Part shown: piece after piece, positions 1 to 11,350 of the stretch
Layout: each line of letters begins with the position of its first letter
Position numbering within the stretch: the first letter of the stretch is position 1
From: Antedon bifida
Taxonomy: Eukaryota > Echinodermata > Crinoidea > Comatulida > Antedonidae
Reading direction: 5' to 3'
Assembly: GCA_963402885.1 (NCBI GenBank)
Contig: OY727101.1
Coordinates: 12,596,917 to 12,660,916, forward strand
DNA: 64,000 nucleotides
Notes under the pieces: model-generated
What the model was told of the DNA's origin: nothing
The model's input: only the letters and a program-made list of their open reading frames with translations
The model's database searches: none
Position numbers and translations under genes: made by a program

Positions 1-75
1 GTCGGTTGGTCGGTTGGTCGGTTGGTCGGTCGGTCGGTCGGTAAACACTAATTTGTATATGGCCTTGTATTGATA
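1..75. repeat. GTCGG-repeat element, partial copy 1
   Basis: A run of GTCGGTTG/GTCG units is followed by AAACACT and a TATATGGCCTTGT segment. The same order (repeat, AAACACT, TATATGGCCTTGT) recurs at about 2547-2632, and a related form lies at about 56450-56610. The copy is cut by the window edge, so its left part is not seen. Confidence 0.6.
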
Positions 76-277
76 TCAATTTCATCTAGCTAAGTCAATT
101 TTTTACAGTATATTCCTTATGGCCAAGAATCGATGTATGTTTTCACGGTGCGCAATCAAAAATTACGCGGTCTACGCACGATTTAACGAAATCACGTTTG
201 TAATCATCTTCACAAGCATGAATCACAATTAAATAACATTTGGTACTCATAAATTTCAGGTCATATTATTTTCATTC

Positions 278-330
278 ATTCATTCCAGGCAATAGTGCCT
301 GCCTTTATTTTATCTGTAGGCCACGGGCCC
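278..330 (-). repeat. Probable short LINE 3' end
   Basis: A short ATTC tetranucleotide run sits next to a segment (CAGGCAATAGTGCCTGCC) that can fold back on itself. It looks like the tail of another retroelement in the same orientation as the one at 683-2100. No coding sequence is visible. Confidence 0.3.
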
Positions 331-682
331 ATAGATTCACAATATATTACACTAAGGTTGACTCTCTCCTTTTTAACGATAGAAATAAATACTTTGATAG
401 ATTAACATAAGCATTTACATCAGTAACTTATATAACTTTGGATAAGAGGGATTACGCCAATAATAAGGACTCAGTAAGGTTTCCCTTTCTGCTTTATAAG
501 CCGGACATACAAGACAAAAGTGATACTCGTCTTCTATGTGTTGCCGGTCGCACATATGACATAGCTTCAATGAATTATCATTTACTCTAATATTGACATT
601 TAAGTTGTGTGATGAGGTCCTTATCTACGAAATGCATCTTCTATGCCTAAATACTTTTACTTGTTCTATGTATTTTTCTAAC

Positions 683-2100
683 TTTCATTCATTCATTCAT
701 TCATTCATTTTATTTACACAAAGCAAAATTCAAAGTATGTTGACAAAATATGAATCAAATTAATAGTTTTAATGCCTTGTATCTGGAGAAACTCAAATAA
801 GCTCAAAGAGCTTTAAGACATGTTCCACCAGGAAAAATGTTGTTATAACAAAAATTTGGATCAATGTTCATAGACAGAGAGAGACAGGGGTTACAGACGG
901 TACATACACTACGCAAGAGACAAAGTATGGACGAAGACAAGACAAACAAATAAATAAGGGTAAAAGAGGTGTTTCAAATAGGTCAAAATTTTGGGTGAAA
1001 TATTAAGTTGGTTTGTATTTTGATATTAGGTATTTTTTGTATTTTGATTTAAATGTGATGAAACTATAATCAAATAAAGACTTGTTAAGGGAGTTCCATA
1101 GTAAGGGGCCTGTGTGGATGATTGAATTTCGGGTATTATATTTGTGAAGCTCGTTATTTTTTAGAAAAAACCTTTTTAAGGTATTAGGAAGTGTGTTATT
1201 GGAAAGTCGATACATGAAAAGGGCTATCTGTAATTTGTTTATGTCAAAGATATTTAGGGTGTTTAGATCATGGAAAAGCGGTTTAGTATGATAAGATAAT
1301 TTGATTGGGTACATATACGGACTGCCTCCTTTTGGAGTTTGAATAGTCTGTCAAGTTTAGTTGTTTCAGTACTAAGCCATGGACAAAAAGTTTGATGCTT
1401 TGAATCTGTTGCTGCCCAGACAGTGTTGCAATAGAAGAGGTGAGGCAAGATGAGTGTATTGTACAAAGAAGTGATGATTTTAGGTGGTAATGTAGATTTC
1501 AGTTTATTTAGTACACCAATGGTTTTGGAGATATTATTGGAGATTTTAGCTATATGAAGCTTCCAGTTTAATTTGTTGTCTATTTGAAAACCAAGAAATG
1601 ATGTGCTTTCAACTTGTTTGATAGGAGTGTGATCGATGTATATATTTGCATTCGGATTGTTATTAGTTTTTTTGTTAGTGGAGAAGTGAATGTAGTTTGT
1701 TTTACTGATGTTAAGGGATAACTTATTTAGTTTGAACCAGTTTGAAACATTGCTGATTTCATTGTTGAAGGTTCTTGTTAGAGTGGTGAAATCAGGATGG
1801 GAAAGGAAGATATTGGTATCATCAGCAAATTGAACATATGAAAATGAGTTTGAAGCATGGAGTAAGTCATTAACATAGGTTAAGAAGAGAAGGGGCCAAG
1901 AATGGATCCTTGAGGAACGCCGCATGTAACAGGAAGAAGTTCAGAAAAGTGGGAGTTATAGGAAGTAAATTGCGTTCTATTATTCAGGTAGTTCGTAAGA
2001 AGGGAAAGTGGTATGCCCCGGATGCCATAATATTTAAGTTTTGATAGGATAGGATTGTATGGTCAAATTTAATTGACTGTTTAATATTGAGATAAAAAAA
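683..2100 (-). mobile_element. 5'-truncated LINE (non-LTR reverse transcriptase) fragment
   Basis: Read on the minus strand, this is the 3' part of a non-LTR retrotransposon ORF2. From about 2050 to 1890 one frame gives the reverse-transcriptase segment around CGVPQGSILGP. A one-base loss near 1890 moves the reading to the frame holding YVNDL and the catalytic FADD motif (220 codons, 1263-1925). A further break leads to the C-terminal thumb region at 1003-1314, with HKYNTRN and GPLLWNSL. The element ends in an ATTC tetranucleotide run at about 688-710, a typical LINE tail read in reverse. The upstream part of the polymerase and the endonuclease are missing, as expected for 5' truncation. At least two frame changes make it inactive. 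The clade (CR1/L2/Jockey-like) is a guess from the motif style. Confidence 0.85.
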
Positions 2101-2485
2101 GTCATGAATTTCGTATCTACAATCCAATAGCTTCCAGAAAACGTTTTAATCATGATTATCACTTTTTATTCTGACGAGCTATAACAGATTGAAATTTACT
2201 GTAAAGATGAAATAAGTGATCCAAAATTATTTTCGATGAAATTAGAGTACGTTTCAAGCAATTTTAAGCGTTTAAAAAATTGCCATGAGTGCGCAGATTT
2301 TTGCACGCGCACTGCGCGTTAAACCTTAATATGCACTCTTGTTGCGCGATTTCTGTTTTACAACCTTTCTTTAATAATATCATCAAGAATCTCCATGTAG
2401 GGCTTTCTCTTTCCATCCCTTGGTTTTCTCCTCTTGCCACCTTTTCTGATAATCTATAAGAGTTCCTTTTTCATCTAACACCTTC

Positions 2486-2632
2486 TCCTTTAAAGCAAAT
2501 TGCAGCATCCACTGTAGTATTTTTACTCTACTCTACAGCTCACTATGTCGGTCGGATGGTTGGTCGGTCGGTTGGTCGGTAAACACTGACTAAAATTTGA
2601 GCACGCGACTGCAGCCATGTATATGGCCTTGT
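2486..2632. repeat. GTCGG-repeat element, copy 2
   Basis: It starts with CTACAGCTCACTATGTCGG, continues as GTCG/GGTTG units, then AAACACTGAC, GCACGCGACTGCAG and TATATGGCCTTGT. The flanks match copy 3 near 56475 (TTCACTATGTCGG, GCACGCGACTTAATGG), so this is a dispersed element with a microsatellite core and not a simple repeat alone. Confidence 0.6.
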
Positions 2633-4777
2633 TCTATCACGGATCATTGGTTTTGACCAACAAATATGTGCACAAATTGTGCACATATCAGCGATTGTGC
2701 CACAATCGCTGAATTGTTGCTATTTGCATAACATTGAATGCTACCCTACCTTAAACTGAAACTAGTTTACACATTTTTCATTCAGTGTATCTATGTTATT
2801 GAGTCCAACGAGAAATAAATTAGACTGATTTAATAGTTAATTATTTTAACATCTTTTGATACACTATCAGTCACTGCTATCTTTCGTGGTCTGTTTGAGA
2901 TTACACATATGCTTGGATATAGTGTAGGCTGGTATGTCGTTTATATGAATGTCGTGTATATTTTTTGTTAAAAGCAAACTTTGACTTTATTTCATATCTT
3001 GATAATATAAGGAATGAAAACAAATATGTTGCCATTTTTTCAAAAGACATTTAAAGGACCAAATTCAAGATGGCCGCCAGCATTCAAATAACCCTATTAA
3101 AAATCTAAATATTACCAATAATACAAATTATGAATGTGGAAGAAGTCCGTTTTGATGGTATTACTGTACCCATTATACAATCTTAACTATGTAAAGCGAT
3201 AATCTGTCGGCCATCTTGGATTTCAAAATGGCCGCCACTAAAAATTAAATTCTTTAAATAATTTTTTTTAAATATGTGTGCATTAATTGTTGTTGGTACA
3301 CAATGTTCTAAAATTGTCACTTCTCACAGGATTGTCTAAATATAAGGCTGTCTATGTTCTCTATATAACAGATATATAATACCCCACTATGACTCTTAAA
3401 TTAACTAATCGTTCAAAGTTGGAGTTGCAAAAGTATGGAACAACTTACCAATTTATATCAATATTCAACAACAATTACGTCTAACTAGATGGTGGGCTAG
3501 GAGTGTAAACGATTGTTCTCGGAATGATAATGACTCGGGTAAAAAGGTTTTAGAAGGACGTTCTTTTTGTACGTTTTCTGTCGGTCACCATTATTGAAAA
3601 TGCTTGACATTCGAAAAACTAAACCTACTCTGTATCACAGTGTCTTAGATGATTAATAGCATTTTAAAGTATAGTGTTTATTGTTTTGTAGGGCCCTTAT
3701 AGGGCGGAGGCAGAGTTCATTTGAGGGAGATGCTTATTCGAGGGATTTTTTAGTTTTAATAATATCGTAACATTTATAATCAAATAAAATCTTCTAATAT
3801 AATTATATGAAAAGTGGTAAAAAATAATAACAAATGCTTGAAATTGTAGTTAACAGTGTGATGAATTCTATTACAAATGGTATAATTGTGTAGTTGCAAG
3901 GTGAACCTGTGAACTCATCGTGAACCCGGAAATTACTTTGACCGCGTACAATTGAAATTGAGTTGAAAATCTACCGATGAAATTTTGTTTTAAAACTCCT
4001 AATAATATATTCCTAAGATAGATATCGTAATAGTGAAAACTGTTGTCAAATTTACATTTCGCGGTACATCTAAGATAGTTCAGGTAAGTATCCAAGGCAG
4101 AGATTTGTTCCAAAGTTTTTCCATTGTGCTCGCAATGTCAGAATTAACCATAATTTATATATAGATTCTAAATTACAGATCTCATTTCTTTTCATGAAAC
4201 TGAAACTTGACAGGAGACAGGACCACAATATAAAACAAGTGCATCTATACCTTATTGTGAAATCCTGTACAAATATGATGTTAAATAATAAATGCGTTAT
4301 TGCTATGTAATTCAATGTCCTTCAGGGCCATAGTCACCAGTATGGTTGGTAAGTTTTCAACCTGTCAACTTTTGGCAGAAGCTTGAAGGAAATAAAGATA
4401 CAGCTCATTAGTAAGGTTATTCATAGGCAGCATTAACTCCTACTTCTCATCTTCTACAATCTCAACCGATTTCATTAGATATATACTCCTACAGATAGAC
4501 CACCATTATACACTGGTTTGATGAGTGCACATGGTTGTGGTATAAAAACTCATGTGCTAGGGAAAGACAAAAATGCCTAGTGATGACTCTTGCCCGAGAT
4601 GAGTGGAGGTGGACAGAGATGACATCAAGAAGCAATTATTATGTCGACCCGGTGAACTACATGACTTTTGGACTGTAGCATTGTGAAAATAGTGTTGAGG
4701 CCAGTGCTTTTGTTGAAACTGAACTTGTATTACCTATACAACCAGTGACACAAATATCTTAGATGGAAAACATCTTA

Positions 4778-5128
4778 GAGATGATATCCCGATTAATGAA
4801 GAATGCTGCAATTCGCACAAAGGTGTTTGTTGGCCATGGCATGATGAAATTGGACAGAAAATGTTTGAGGCATTAGTAAAAGTCTTGTAAAAGGCAAACT
4901 GTCTATATGGGATCCCAAGAAAAAGATGAATATTGGCAAAAAATATATATGACTGTGAATACAGGTGACAAACTTATCAAAGTAAAAGAGGACTCCTATA
5001 GAGATTATTTGGCGGTGAAATGAGGTATTGCAGTACTTTTGTCAATTTGTTTCTGAACAAGCTTGTTGGGATCGCAGATCAGTCTGTGGAAGTTTGATGG
5101 ATACAGTAGTAGAAAACGAAGGAAAGAC
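4778..5128 (+). repeat. Direct duplication, unit 1
   Basis: This segment begins GATGATATCCCGATTAATG and is repeated almost unchanged at 5607-5947, about 829 bp downstream. It includes a stretch whose broken plus-strand reading resembles the middle of the protein family described for 5216-5578, so the duplication is within transposon coding sequence. Confidence 0.8.
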
Positions 5129-5215
5129 AGAAGCACACTAATTCTGCTTTCTCTCTACAACTTGCTTCTACAAATGCAGACAGAGAAATAGATTCTAAGT
5201 GAAGTATCATTTTGT

Positions 5216-5578
5216 TTGAAAGAGGCTGATCATAAAGATATTAACTTGAATACAGAGAGTCGACGAAATCTAAATGATGTGGTTAACCTATATTCCTATA
5301 TATGTCTGAGACACAAGAAAACAATATCTGCACACATGGAAAGTACACATGCTTTTATCAAATATTTCTTCGCTCATGACCACCTGAACTACGACCGGTT
5401 ACTTCCGCTGTATCAATTTCAACAGATTACTGAAACAAATTACAGATATTGGAGTTTATGGAAGGACATGTATGTGTGGGACTTGCTGGATTTACATCAA
5501 TTGATCAGGGTCATTGAGCGTGGTATCATTGGAATAACACAAATTAATGATTTCATTAGAGCTGGCAAATCTAGTTGA
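5216..5578 (+). pseudogene. Decayed ORF of a repetitive invertebrate protein family
   Basis: A 120-codon open stretch lies inside the inverted-end element and between the two copies of the direct duplication. The motifs KYFFAHDHLNYDRLLPLYQ and GIIGITQ resemble a large unnamed protein family that I recall as repetitive in cnidarian, mollusc and echinoderm genomes. In that family a ...YFFAHD..NY.R..P.Y... segment precedes an IG.DHA...NR..KV.GG..GIT segment; here the DHA part is altered. Sequence on either side (4778-5128 and 5607-5947) looks like an earlier part of the same protein with stop codons. There is no complete reading frame, so this is a pseudogene fragment. The family match is from memory and has not been searched. 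Confidence 0.5.
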
Positions 5579-5606
5579 TGAGTTTGAAAGTCAACATTTA
5601 AAGAGA

Positions 5607-5947
5607 GATGATATCCCGATTAATGAAGAATGCTGTAATTCGCACAAAAGTGTTTGTTGGCCATGGCATGATGAAATTGGACAGAAAATGTTTGAGGCAT
5701 TAGTAAAAGTCTTGTAGAAGGCAAACTGTCTATATGGGATCCTAAGAAGAAGATGAATATTGGCAAAAAATATATGACGGTGAATACAGGTGACAAACTT
5801 ATCAAAATAAAAGAGACTCCTATAGAGATTATTTGGCGGTGAAATGAGGTATTTCAGTACTTTTGCCAATTTGTTTCTGAACAAGCTTGTTGGGATCGCA
5901 GATCAGTCTGTGGAAGTTTGATGTATACAGTAGTAGAAAACGAAAGA
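5607..5947 (+). repeat. Direct duplication, unit 2
   Basis: Second copy of the unit at 4778-5128, differing by scattered substitutions and small indels. An ATG at 5918 opens a 79-codon frame that runs into an ATA/ATT-rich simple repeat; I regard that frame as chance or debris. Confidence 0.8.
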
Positions 5948-6626
5948 AGGTCAACTTACTGTATCTCATTCAAGATTAGAAATATGTCATTGAAGGACTT
6001 TGGCAGAGTTAGTTGTCATTTAACTGAGTTTATGAGATGTTTTAATATGATGAAAGTGTACTGTCAGTACTATAGACCTCCTGATGGTCAACATTTTGTG
6101 TTAATAATAATAATAATAATAATATTTCAATCTAATTTTAACTTACACACGTTTTAAGAAATTTAACCCATTTAAAAAAAATGGCGGCAATTTTGAAATT
6201 CAAAATGGCCGCCATTTTGTGTTAATCACCAATGTTGTTGTCATAGGACTATCATTTTATGTGATTTCAATCAACGTCATAACTTGCACATGTTTTAATA
6301 AGACATTTAATCCGTTTTTAAAAAGTGGCGGCCATTTTGAAATTCAAAATGTCAGAATACTAATGAATATAGATTTATAATAATTCTTATATATCAGAGA
6401 ACCCATATGAACTTAAAATATTATTCATAAAGGGTGTTACTTTGTCCAATATGTTACATTTATTGGATATTTTACGTATTGGCGGCCATCTTGGATTTGA
6501 CACCCTTAAGCTTTTTAAAAAAAATGGCAACATATTTTTTTCATTACTTTACATCCTAAAGACACTAAATCAGCTGGAATTTTGCTTTTAACAAAAAAAT
6601 GACACGAAATTACATAGTGGCCTACA

Positions 6627-8249
6627 TTAATAAGCTTGTTTACAAGTTAACCTTCTAATGTAGATGTCCTTCTTAAAGCAACCATTTTTATCAAACAAGT
6701 TTATAACTTCAGCATTTGATATTATTATGTTCTCCTCTTTATCCACTGCCACACCAAAAGGTCCTATGATTGTAAGTGTTCCTTTGATTTTTCTTGCTAT
6801 TTTTTCATTTTCATCAAAAATTAATACTCTGTTATTGTACCAGGAACAAACAATGAGATTGCCATCTTTAGTCAAAGTTATATGACGTGGTTCTTTCATT
6901 TTAATTTCTTCTGAACCAAACTTCCCTAACAGATCACCATTACTGATATTGAACTTATAAACACAATTAGCTCCACAATCGGATACATACAAGACTTCAT
7001 TTTCCTTGTTAACTGCCAAGCCAAATGGATATGTTAATGCTCCATGACCAAATTTTCGAATTTCTTGAAAATTGTCATCACATAATGTAACACAAGTTGT
7101 ATCATCAGTAAATACCATTCTACCATCACTCATTTGATGCATTGTCTTTACATTTTGCCTCATCTCTTTTTTGGCTTTATATGAACCCGATTGCTCAAAT
7201 GTTAACAACTCTTTGCTCTCACTTGATACTAATATACATCCATCCATGTCTACTGCAACATCAATGATTTTGTATTCATTTTTATGGTCTTTATACTGTC
7301 CAATGTTATCAATGGTATTCACAAGTCCAAGAGGTTCCACCTTAATATTCACTGGCGATCCTTTAACCTGATAACCTCCAGCACTGAACTTCATCTGCCA
7401 ATCACCTTCACCAGTACAACTAAATGTTATCATTTGCTCTCCATTTCCATTGTGTTTGATCTTGGAGACATATTCTTTACCAGATTTAGAAATCAACACA
7501 GCTGTGATCACGCCCTCTTTGAAACTTGATACTTTAACTTCAAATGTACAACTCTTTATGACAGTAAATGGTTTGCCTGATTCTGCAATTGTGTAATTTG
7601 TATTAACAATTGAAACTTTACCGATGCCATCTTGCTTTATCAAATCATTTATATGTGTAGATGGAATAAAATTAGGTGCAACACATCTTTCATGAAGTAA
7701 TTGATGAATACCACAAACCTTATCTTTAACATCAATGATATTTGTCTTATAGATTGCAAGAGTGTTAGCTTCATCTGGTTTGTTTAGTATCAATTTGACT
7801 GATTTAATTTTATCATTTACCTGATCTCTCTTTGCATCAAGATCTTCAAATTGACCAGTGGTGCCCTCCTCCATTTTTTTCTCCTTTTCTTCAAGTTCCA
7901 AAATTAATCTCTTACTTTTTTCTTGAACTGCTTGGAGAAGTTTATTCACCTGAACCTCAATAGCTTTTCTGCATAACTCTGCTTGATCTTTAAAGTGAGA
8001 TGAACGTTCAGTAATCAAATAAAAGGTTTCATCCAAATCCTTTTTTACTTCTTCAGCTAATTTAAGTACTTCAGTTGCCTCTTGGTTAAAATTATCAATA
8101 GCATACTTCATTTTAATCATTTCATGTTTTTGCTGACAATCCAGAAAATGTTCACATTCCGTGCAAGCAGCTTTCTTGCAAGTTGAACAGAAGAAGTCTA
8201 ATTCTAGATTATGAGTAGAACACATCTGTACCACCATGTTATAAGCCAT
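6627..8249 (-). CDS. B-box / coiled-coil / filamin / NHL-repeat protein (TRIM2/3/71-like)
   Basis: A 540-codon uninterrupted frame. Residues 10-42 form a B-box-2-type zinc site (C10, H13, C21, C24, C29, C32, then H34/H42). About 50-160 is a Lys/Glu-rich coiled coil. About 205-305 is an Ig-like filamin/ABP280 domain ending KGSPVNIKVEP. About 310-530 holds NHL beta-propeller repeats (for example YPFGLAVNKENEVLYVSD and EPRHITLTKDGNLIVCSW). In known TRIM-NHL proteins the propeller binds RNA or proteins, and an N-terminal RING gives E3 ubiquitin-ligase activity; no RING is present here. The bases just before the ATG read TTTGATTTTCTAG, a possible splice acceptor preceded by an in-frame stop, so either a RING-bearing exon lies upstream and was not found, or this is a RING-less paralogue. 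The stop codon lies at the outer edge of the transposon inverted repeat, and only about four to five NHL blades are recognisable, so the C-terminus may be truncated. Confidence 0.85.
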   Translation of the reverse strand: MAYNMVVQMCSTHNLELDFFCSTCKKAACTECEHFLDCQQKHEMIKMKYAIDNFNQEATEVLKLAEEVKKDLDETFYLITERSSHFKDQAELCRKAIEVQVNKLLQAVQEKSKRLILELEEKEKKMEEGTTGQFEDLDAKRDQVNDKIKSVKLILNKPDEANTLAIYKTNIIDVKDKVCGIHQLLHERCVAPNFIPSTHINDLIKQDGIGKVSIVNTNYTIAESGKPFTVIKSCTFEVKVSSFKEGVITAVLISKSGKEYVSKIKHNGNGEQMITFSCTGEGDWQMKFSAGGYQVKGSPVNIKVEPLGLVNTIDNIGQYKDHKNEYKIIDVAVDMDGCILVSSESKELLTFEQSGSYKAKKEMRQNVKTMHQMSDGRMVFTDDTTCVTLCDDNFQEIRKFGHGALTYPFGLAVNKENEVLYVSDCGANCVYKFNISNGDLLGKFGSEEIKMKEPRHITLTKDGNLIVCSWYNNRVLIFDENEKIARKIKGTLTIIGPFGVAVDKEENIIISNAEVINLFDKNGCFKKDIYIRRLTCKQAY

Positions 8250-10506
8250 CTAGAAAATCAAAATGACTACTGTTTATGCCTTGATTATCAAACCACACAT
8301 TAAATTTGTGTACTTAACTACACTGATATCTAATTACACCAAAACAATTTTATCAGTTGTTACCAGAATTGCAATGTGCATGCACTAGTATTATGGCCAA
8401 ATGTATTCCAATAAAAATGCATCTGAACTTTTGGAAACTAAATTTTGTGCATCACATTTTAATAAATATAATAAAAATGTGAAGGTTCATGTCTTCCAAT
8501 ACAAGTAGGAAGTCCTTTTGTTTGAACAAATCTTTCTCTCTAACTCCCCCTCCCCTCAAGATGGATGCTAGCCTAGTTATGAAAATCGTTTACTTACTTT
8601 TTTTGAATACTTTACACTCCAAATGTTGACAGAGATCTAAATGTTTATAGACACAACCTTGGCTATAACATTACAAATTGAGATAACTGCTAAAGTAAAA
8701 GGAAGTACAATAATTCTTGGTTTTAAACAATATCCTTTTTGTTCATTGTGACTAAACCATATTTGAATTGGTTAAATTGTATGTGAATAGAAAAATCAGT
8801 AACATAATTGTAAGGTATATATACTAGCATATGAGAGGCATTGGTTTGAGACCTGTCTGTGCATATTGATTCCTTTAGCAAAATACTGTTAATCTAATTG
8901 CCTTATCTATTTAAATGGGATGAAAACCATTTGTAACAATGAATTTTGTACACTATTTCAATATCTTTATTATCCATAAAAAATACAAAGTCTGAGATAA
9001 CTTTGTCTCAGAAAATGAAGTTTAAAAAATATAAAAATATGAATATATATTAGAAATAAAAATTTATATTAAAAAAAATAATATATTTTAATAATACTAC
9101 TTACGTCGTTCCTTGTTAAAAGTCAGTTATAATTTAATTTTAATTTGACAAGTAACATGTTTCCGTGGTTTCAATTGCCTTCAGTAGACAAAACCTCATG
9201 GAATAAAGTTTGTTTTATATGTTTTTAAGCTTTTTCGACTTTACATTTCACCTAGATGAATATTTCCATGTTGTTTTCTGGTTTTATGATACTTTGCGGA
9301 ACTTAAACAAATAATTGTTTTGGGGTAAACGTATAAAGCTTTTATTATGTTAAAGTTCTTTCATTGTTTGGTTACTGTTTTACACGTTGTGAACTATAAT
9401 GTATGACACGCCATATTTGCCCAAATATTTTTATTTTAAAAAAATATCTAGATTAATATCTATTAACCACACTTCCATTAATTCGCAGCTTACAACAACA
9501 TCACATAAAAGTAATCCAATGCTTTTTCCTATTAAATCTGACAACATAATTATCTATTGACCATTATTACTAACATTATGACCAAAACATATCAAAGGCC
9601 AATTCAAATATTTTCATGCTTTCGGTGATTTTATTTAATCTAAATATCAATGGATATTATTTACAAAGACATACATAATTAATGCATAGGCAGTCTGCAG
9701 TCTGCCCGTGTCGCAAACATTTTATCACTGGATGTCTACGGCAGAAATCATGAATAATGCATGAGATTAAGTACTTACTACTTTCCTAATTACAACTGAA
9801 CCTAACCCTCTAAATAATCTCTCTCAACTATCTATCTTTGATCAAGATGTTGATGTTCTTCGAACCCAGACAACCTAAAGTCCAGACATTCAATATGTTT
9901 GAAAAAGCACATTTCATCCTGGAAATGAAAATGATACTTATGACAATGTTATAATTTAAAAAATAGACACATTTTGTAAATCATTATGTAAAACGCTATT
10001 GAAAAAACGATCATATTTATTGATTGATGACTCTATGCCATAAGTAATTTTTGTGTTATGTTCTTTATAAGTTTAATCTTACAGTACATAATTAGTTTTT
10101 TGATTTATTTTTATTATTTTTTAGTTACTTTTATATATTTATTGTCGTTTTAAAGTTTTGTTTTGATCTCTTCGACACGTGTGCCACCATCATAAAGATA
10201 TCGTTATTCAAATAAAGATTATTATATTATATTATTATACCATAATTAATCTCCTGAATTATTCATGATTTCTGCCTGAGTTTTTGTTTGTTTATTGCAT
10301 ATCATCATCGCAGCTGAAGCTTAATTACAAGACATTTACATTAAAATAAATAAAATCCGAGGATAAATGTACAAAAAAAAATTGCCAAAAATTAAACCAC
10401 AAAGAAACATAATACATTTAGGTAAATAAAGTACAAATACAAAGTTAGACAAGTTTAAAAATGTTTATAGTAGCACCTGGGTCCACACACAATTTTGGAA
10501 ATGTAG
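8250..10506. other. AT-rich non-coding stretch upstream of the B-box/NHL gene
   Basis: I looked on the minus strand for a RING exon for the neighbouring gene and saw none. The stretch is A/T-rich with homopolymer runs (for example 9030-9100) and no long frame. It should contain the promoter and perhaps a 5' exon of the B-box gene. Confidence 0.4.
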
Positions 10507-10650
10507 TGGAGCTGTAGCTTGGTGGTTAACATGCTTGCCTTCCAATTTCAAGGTCCAGGGTTCAATCCTGACCTAGTGCCAGAGTTGTAACTCATGACTC
10601 TTTCAACTCCACTCCCTAACCCTCAAATGAGACTTGGTTTATAAGCAAGA
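10507..10650 (+). mobile_element. tRNA-derived SINE, copy 1
   Basis: It carries a pol III A-box-like TAGCTTGGTGG (10515-10525) and a B-box GGTTCAATCC (10559-10568) at tRNA-like spacing. A tRNA-unrelated body follows (ACTCCCTAACCCTCAAATGAGACTTGGTTTATAAGC). Reverse-oriented relatives sharing head and tail lie at 26337-26475 and 28758-28880, which makes this a SINE family and not a tRNA gene. Confidence 0.7.
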
Positions 10651-10925
10651 TAAATTAAAAATTGTTTTGACGGTTTCTGAATCATTTGTTTGATATAAAG
10701 AATTTTATATACATTGTTAACTACAAACCAGACGAACAATAACAATCAAATTATAGAATAGTTTATCCATCCTGTAATTGGCAAGTTACTTGTTGGATGT
10801 GTATGAAATAAAACATTTAAAAAATAAGATAGGAAATAGGTTAGCACTTCATACTTTTATACCCTTATCCCTGACCCCTCCAAACCACAATTTCAAAATC
10901 TTAGATGAAATGAAAATCAATAAAT

Positions 10926-11217
10926 TTCAGACTCGTGGCTTAACGGTATCTGTGTCTGCGCATAAAGTCAAAGGTCAGAGTACAAATATCTTCTTTGAAT
11001 CTATCAGTAATTTTGACCAATAATTTTGACTTTTGTGAGTCTAAACGACCGTAGCCTTACTTGATTGTCATATTTTACGCTATTTGTCTTTGGTAGACAT
11101 TGCGTTCTCTAATCGTTTCCATGCTTTTGGTGTATATACTTTATTTTTAGTTGCTGATGGTTCCTATCCAGTTTGACTTTACGCGTAGACACAGATACCG
11201 TTAACCACGAGTCTGAA
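10926..11217. mobile_element. Fold-back / MITE-like element
   Basis: The left arm 10926-10971 (TTCAGACTCGTGGCTTAACGG, then TATCTGTGTCTGCGCATAAAG) matches the reverse complement of 11171-11217 with a few changes. About 200 bp lie between the arms. A 246-base open frame across the left arm (10778-11023) is not credible as a gene. Confidence 0.65.
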
Positions 11218-11289
11218 CATTTGGTTAGTTTTTGGAAAGCCAACTGCTCTTTTAACTTTCCATGGAAATGTTTTTTTAAATAATTAAAT

Positions 11290-11350
11290 AATAATAATAA
11301 TGGTCTAATATAGCACCTAATACAATGTTTCTATGTGCTTTACACACAAA
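11290..11350 (+). repeat. Short interspersed repeat fragment (TATAGCAC...GTGCTTTACA type)
   Basis: The pattern TATAGCACCTAATACAATG ... TGTGCTTTACAC resembles the start of the repeat at 27230-27460 (TATAGCACATTCCACAAACAATG). Both look like fragments of one common invertebrate interspersed repeat. Confidence 0.35.

Larger units (their letters stand above)
2914..6630. mobile_element. DNA-transposon-like element with diverged inverted terminal repeats
   Basis: The left end (2914-3075) and the reverse complement of the right end (6481-6630) align: both read TGTAGGC, then TATGT, a TTTTTTGTTAAAAGCAAA block, AAATATGTTGCCATTTTTT, and finally AAGATGGCCGCC. Copies of the AATGGCCGCC motif are repeated inside both ends (about 3070-3240 and 6180-6360). 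The interior holds a decayed ORF (5216-5578) and a segment duplicated at about 830 bp spacing. The inverted ends are imperfect and the ORF is broken, so the element is old and inactive. I cannot assign a superfamily; no target-site duplication is clear by eye. Confidence 0.6.

Noticed and set aside
3871..4315. Two overlapping minus-strand frames of about 80 codons
   Set aside because: Inside the decayed transposon, no domain, opposite to the strand of the recognisable remnant.
10507..10575. Functional tRNA gene
   Set aside because: Boxes A and B are present but there is no clean cloverleaf, and the copy has a SINE body shared with other copies.
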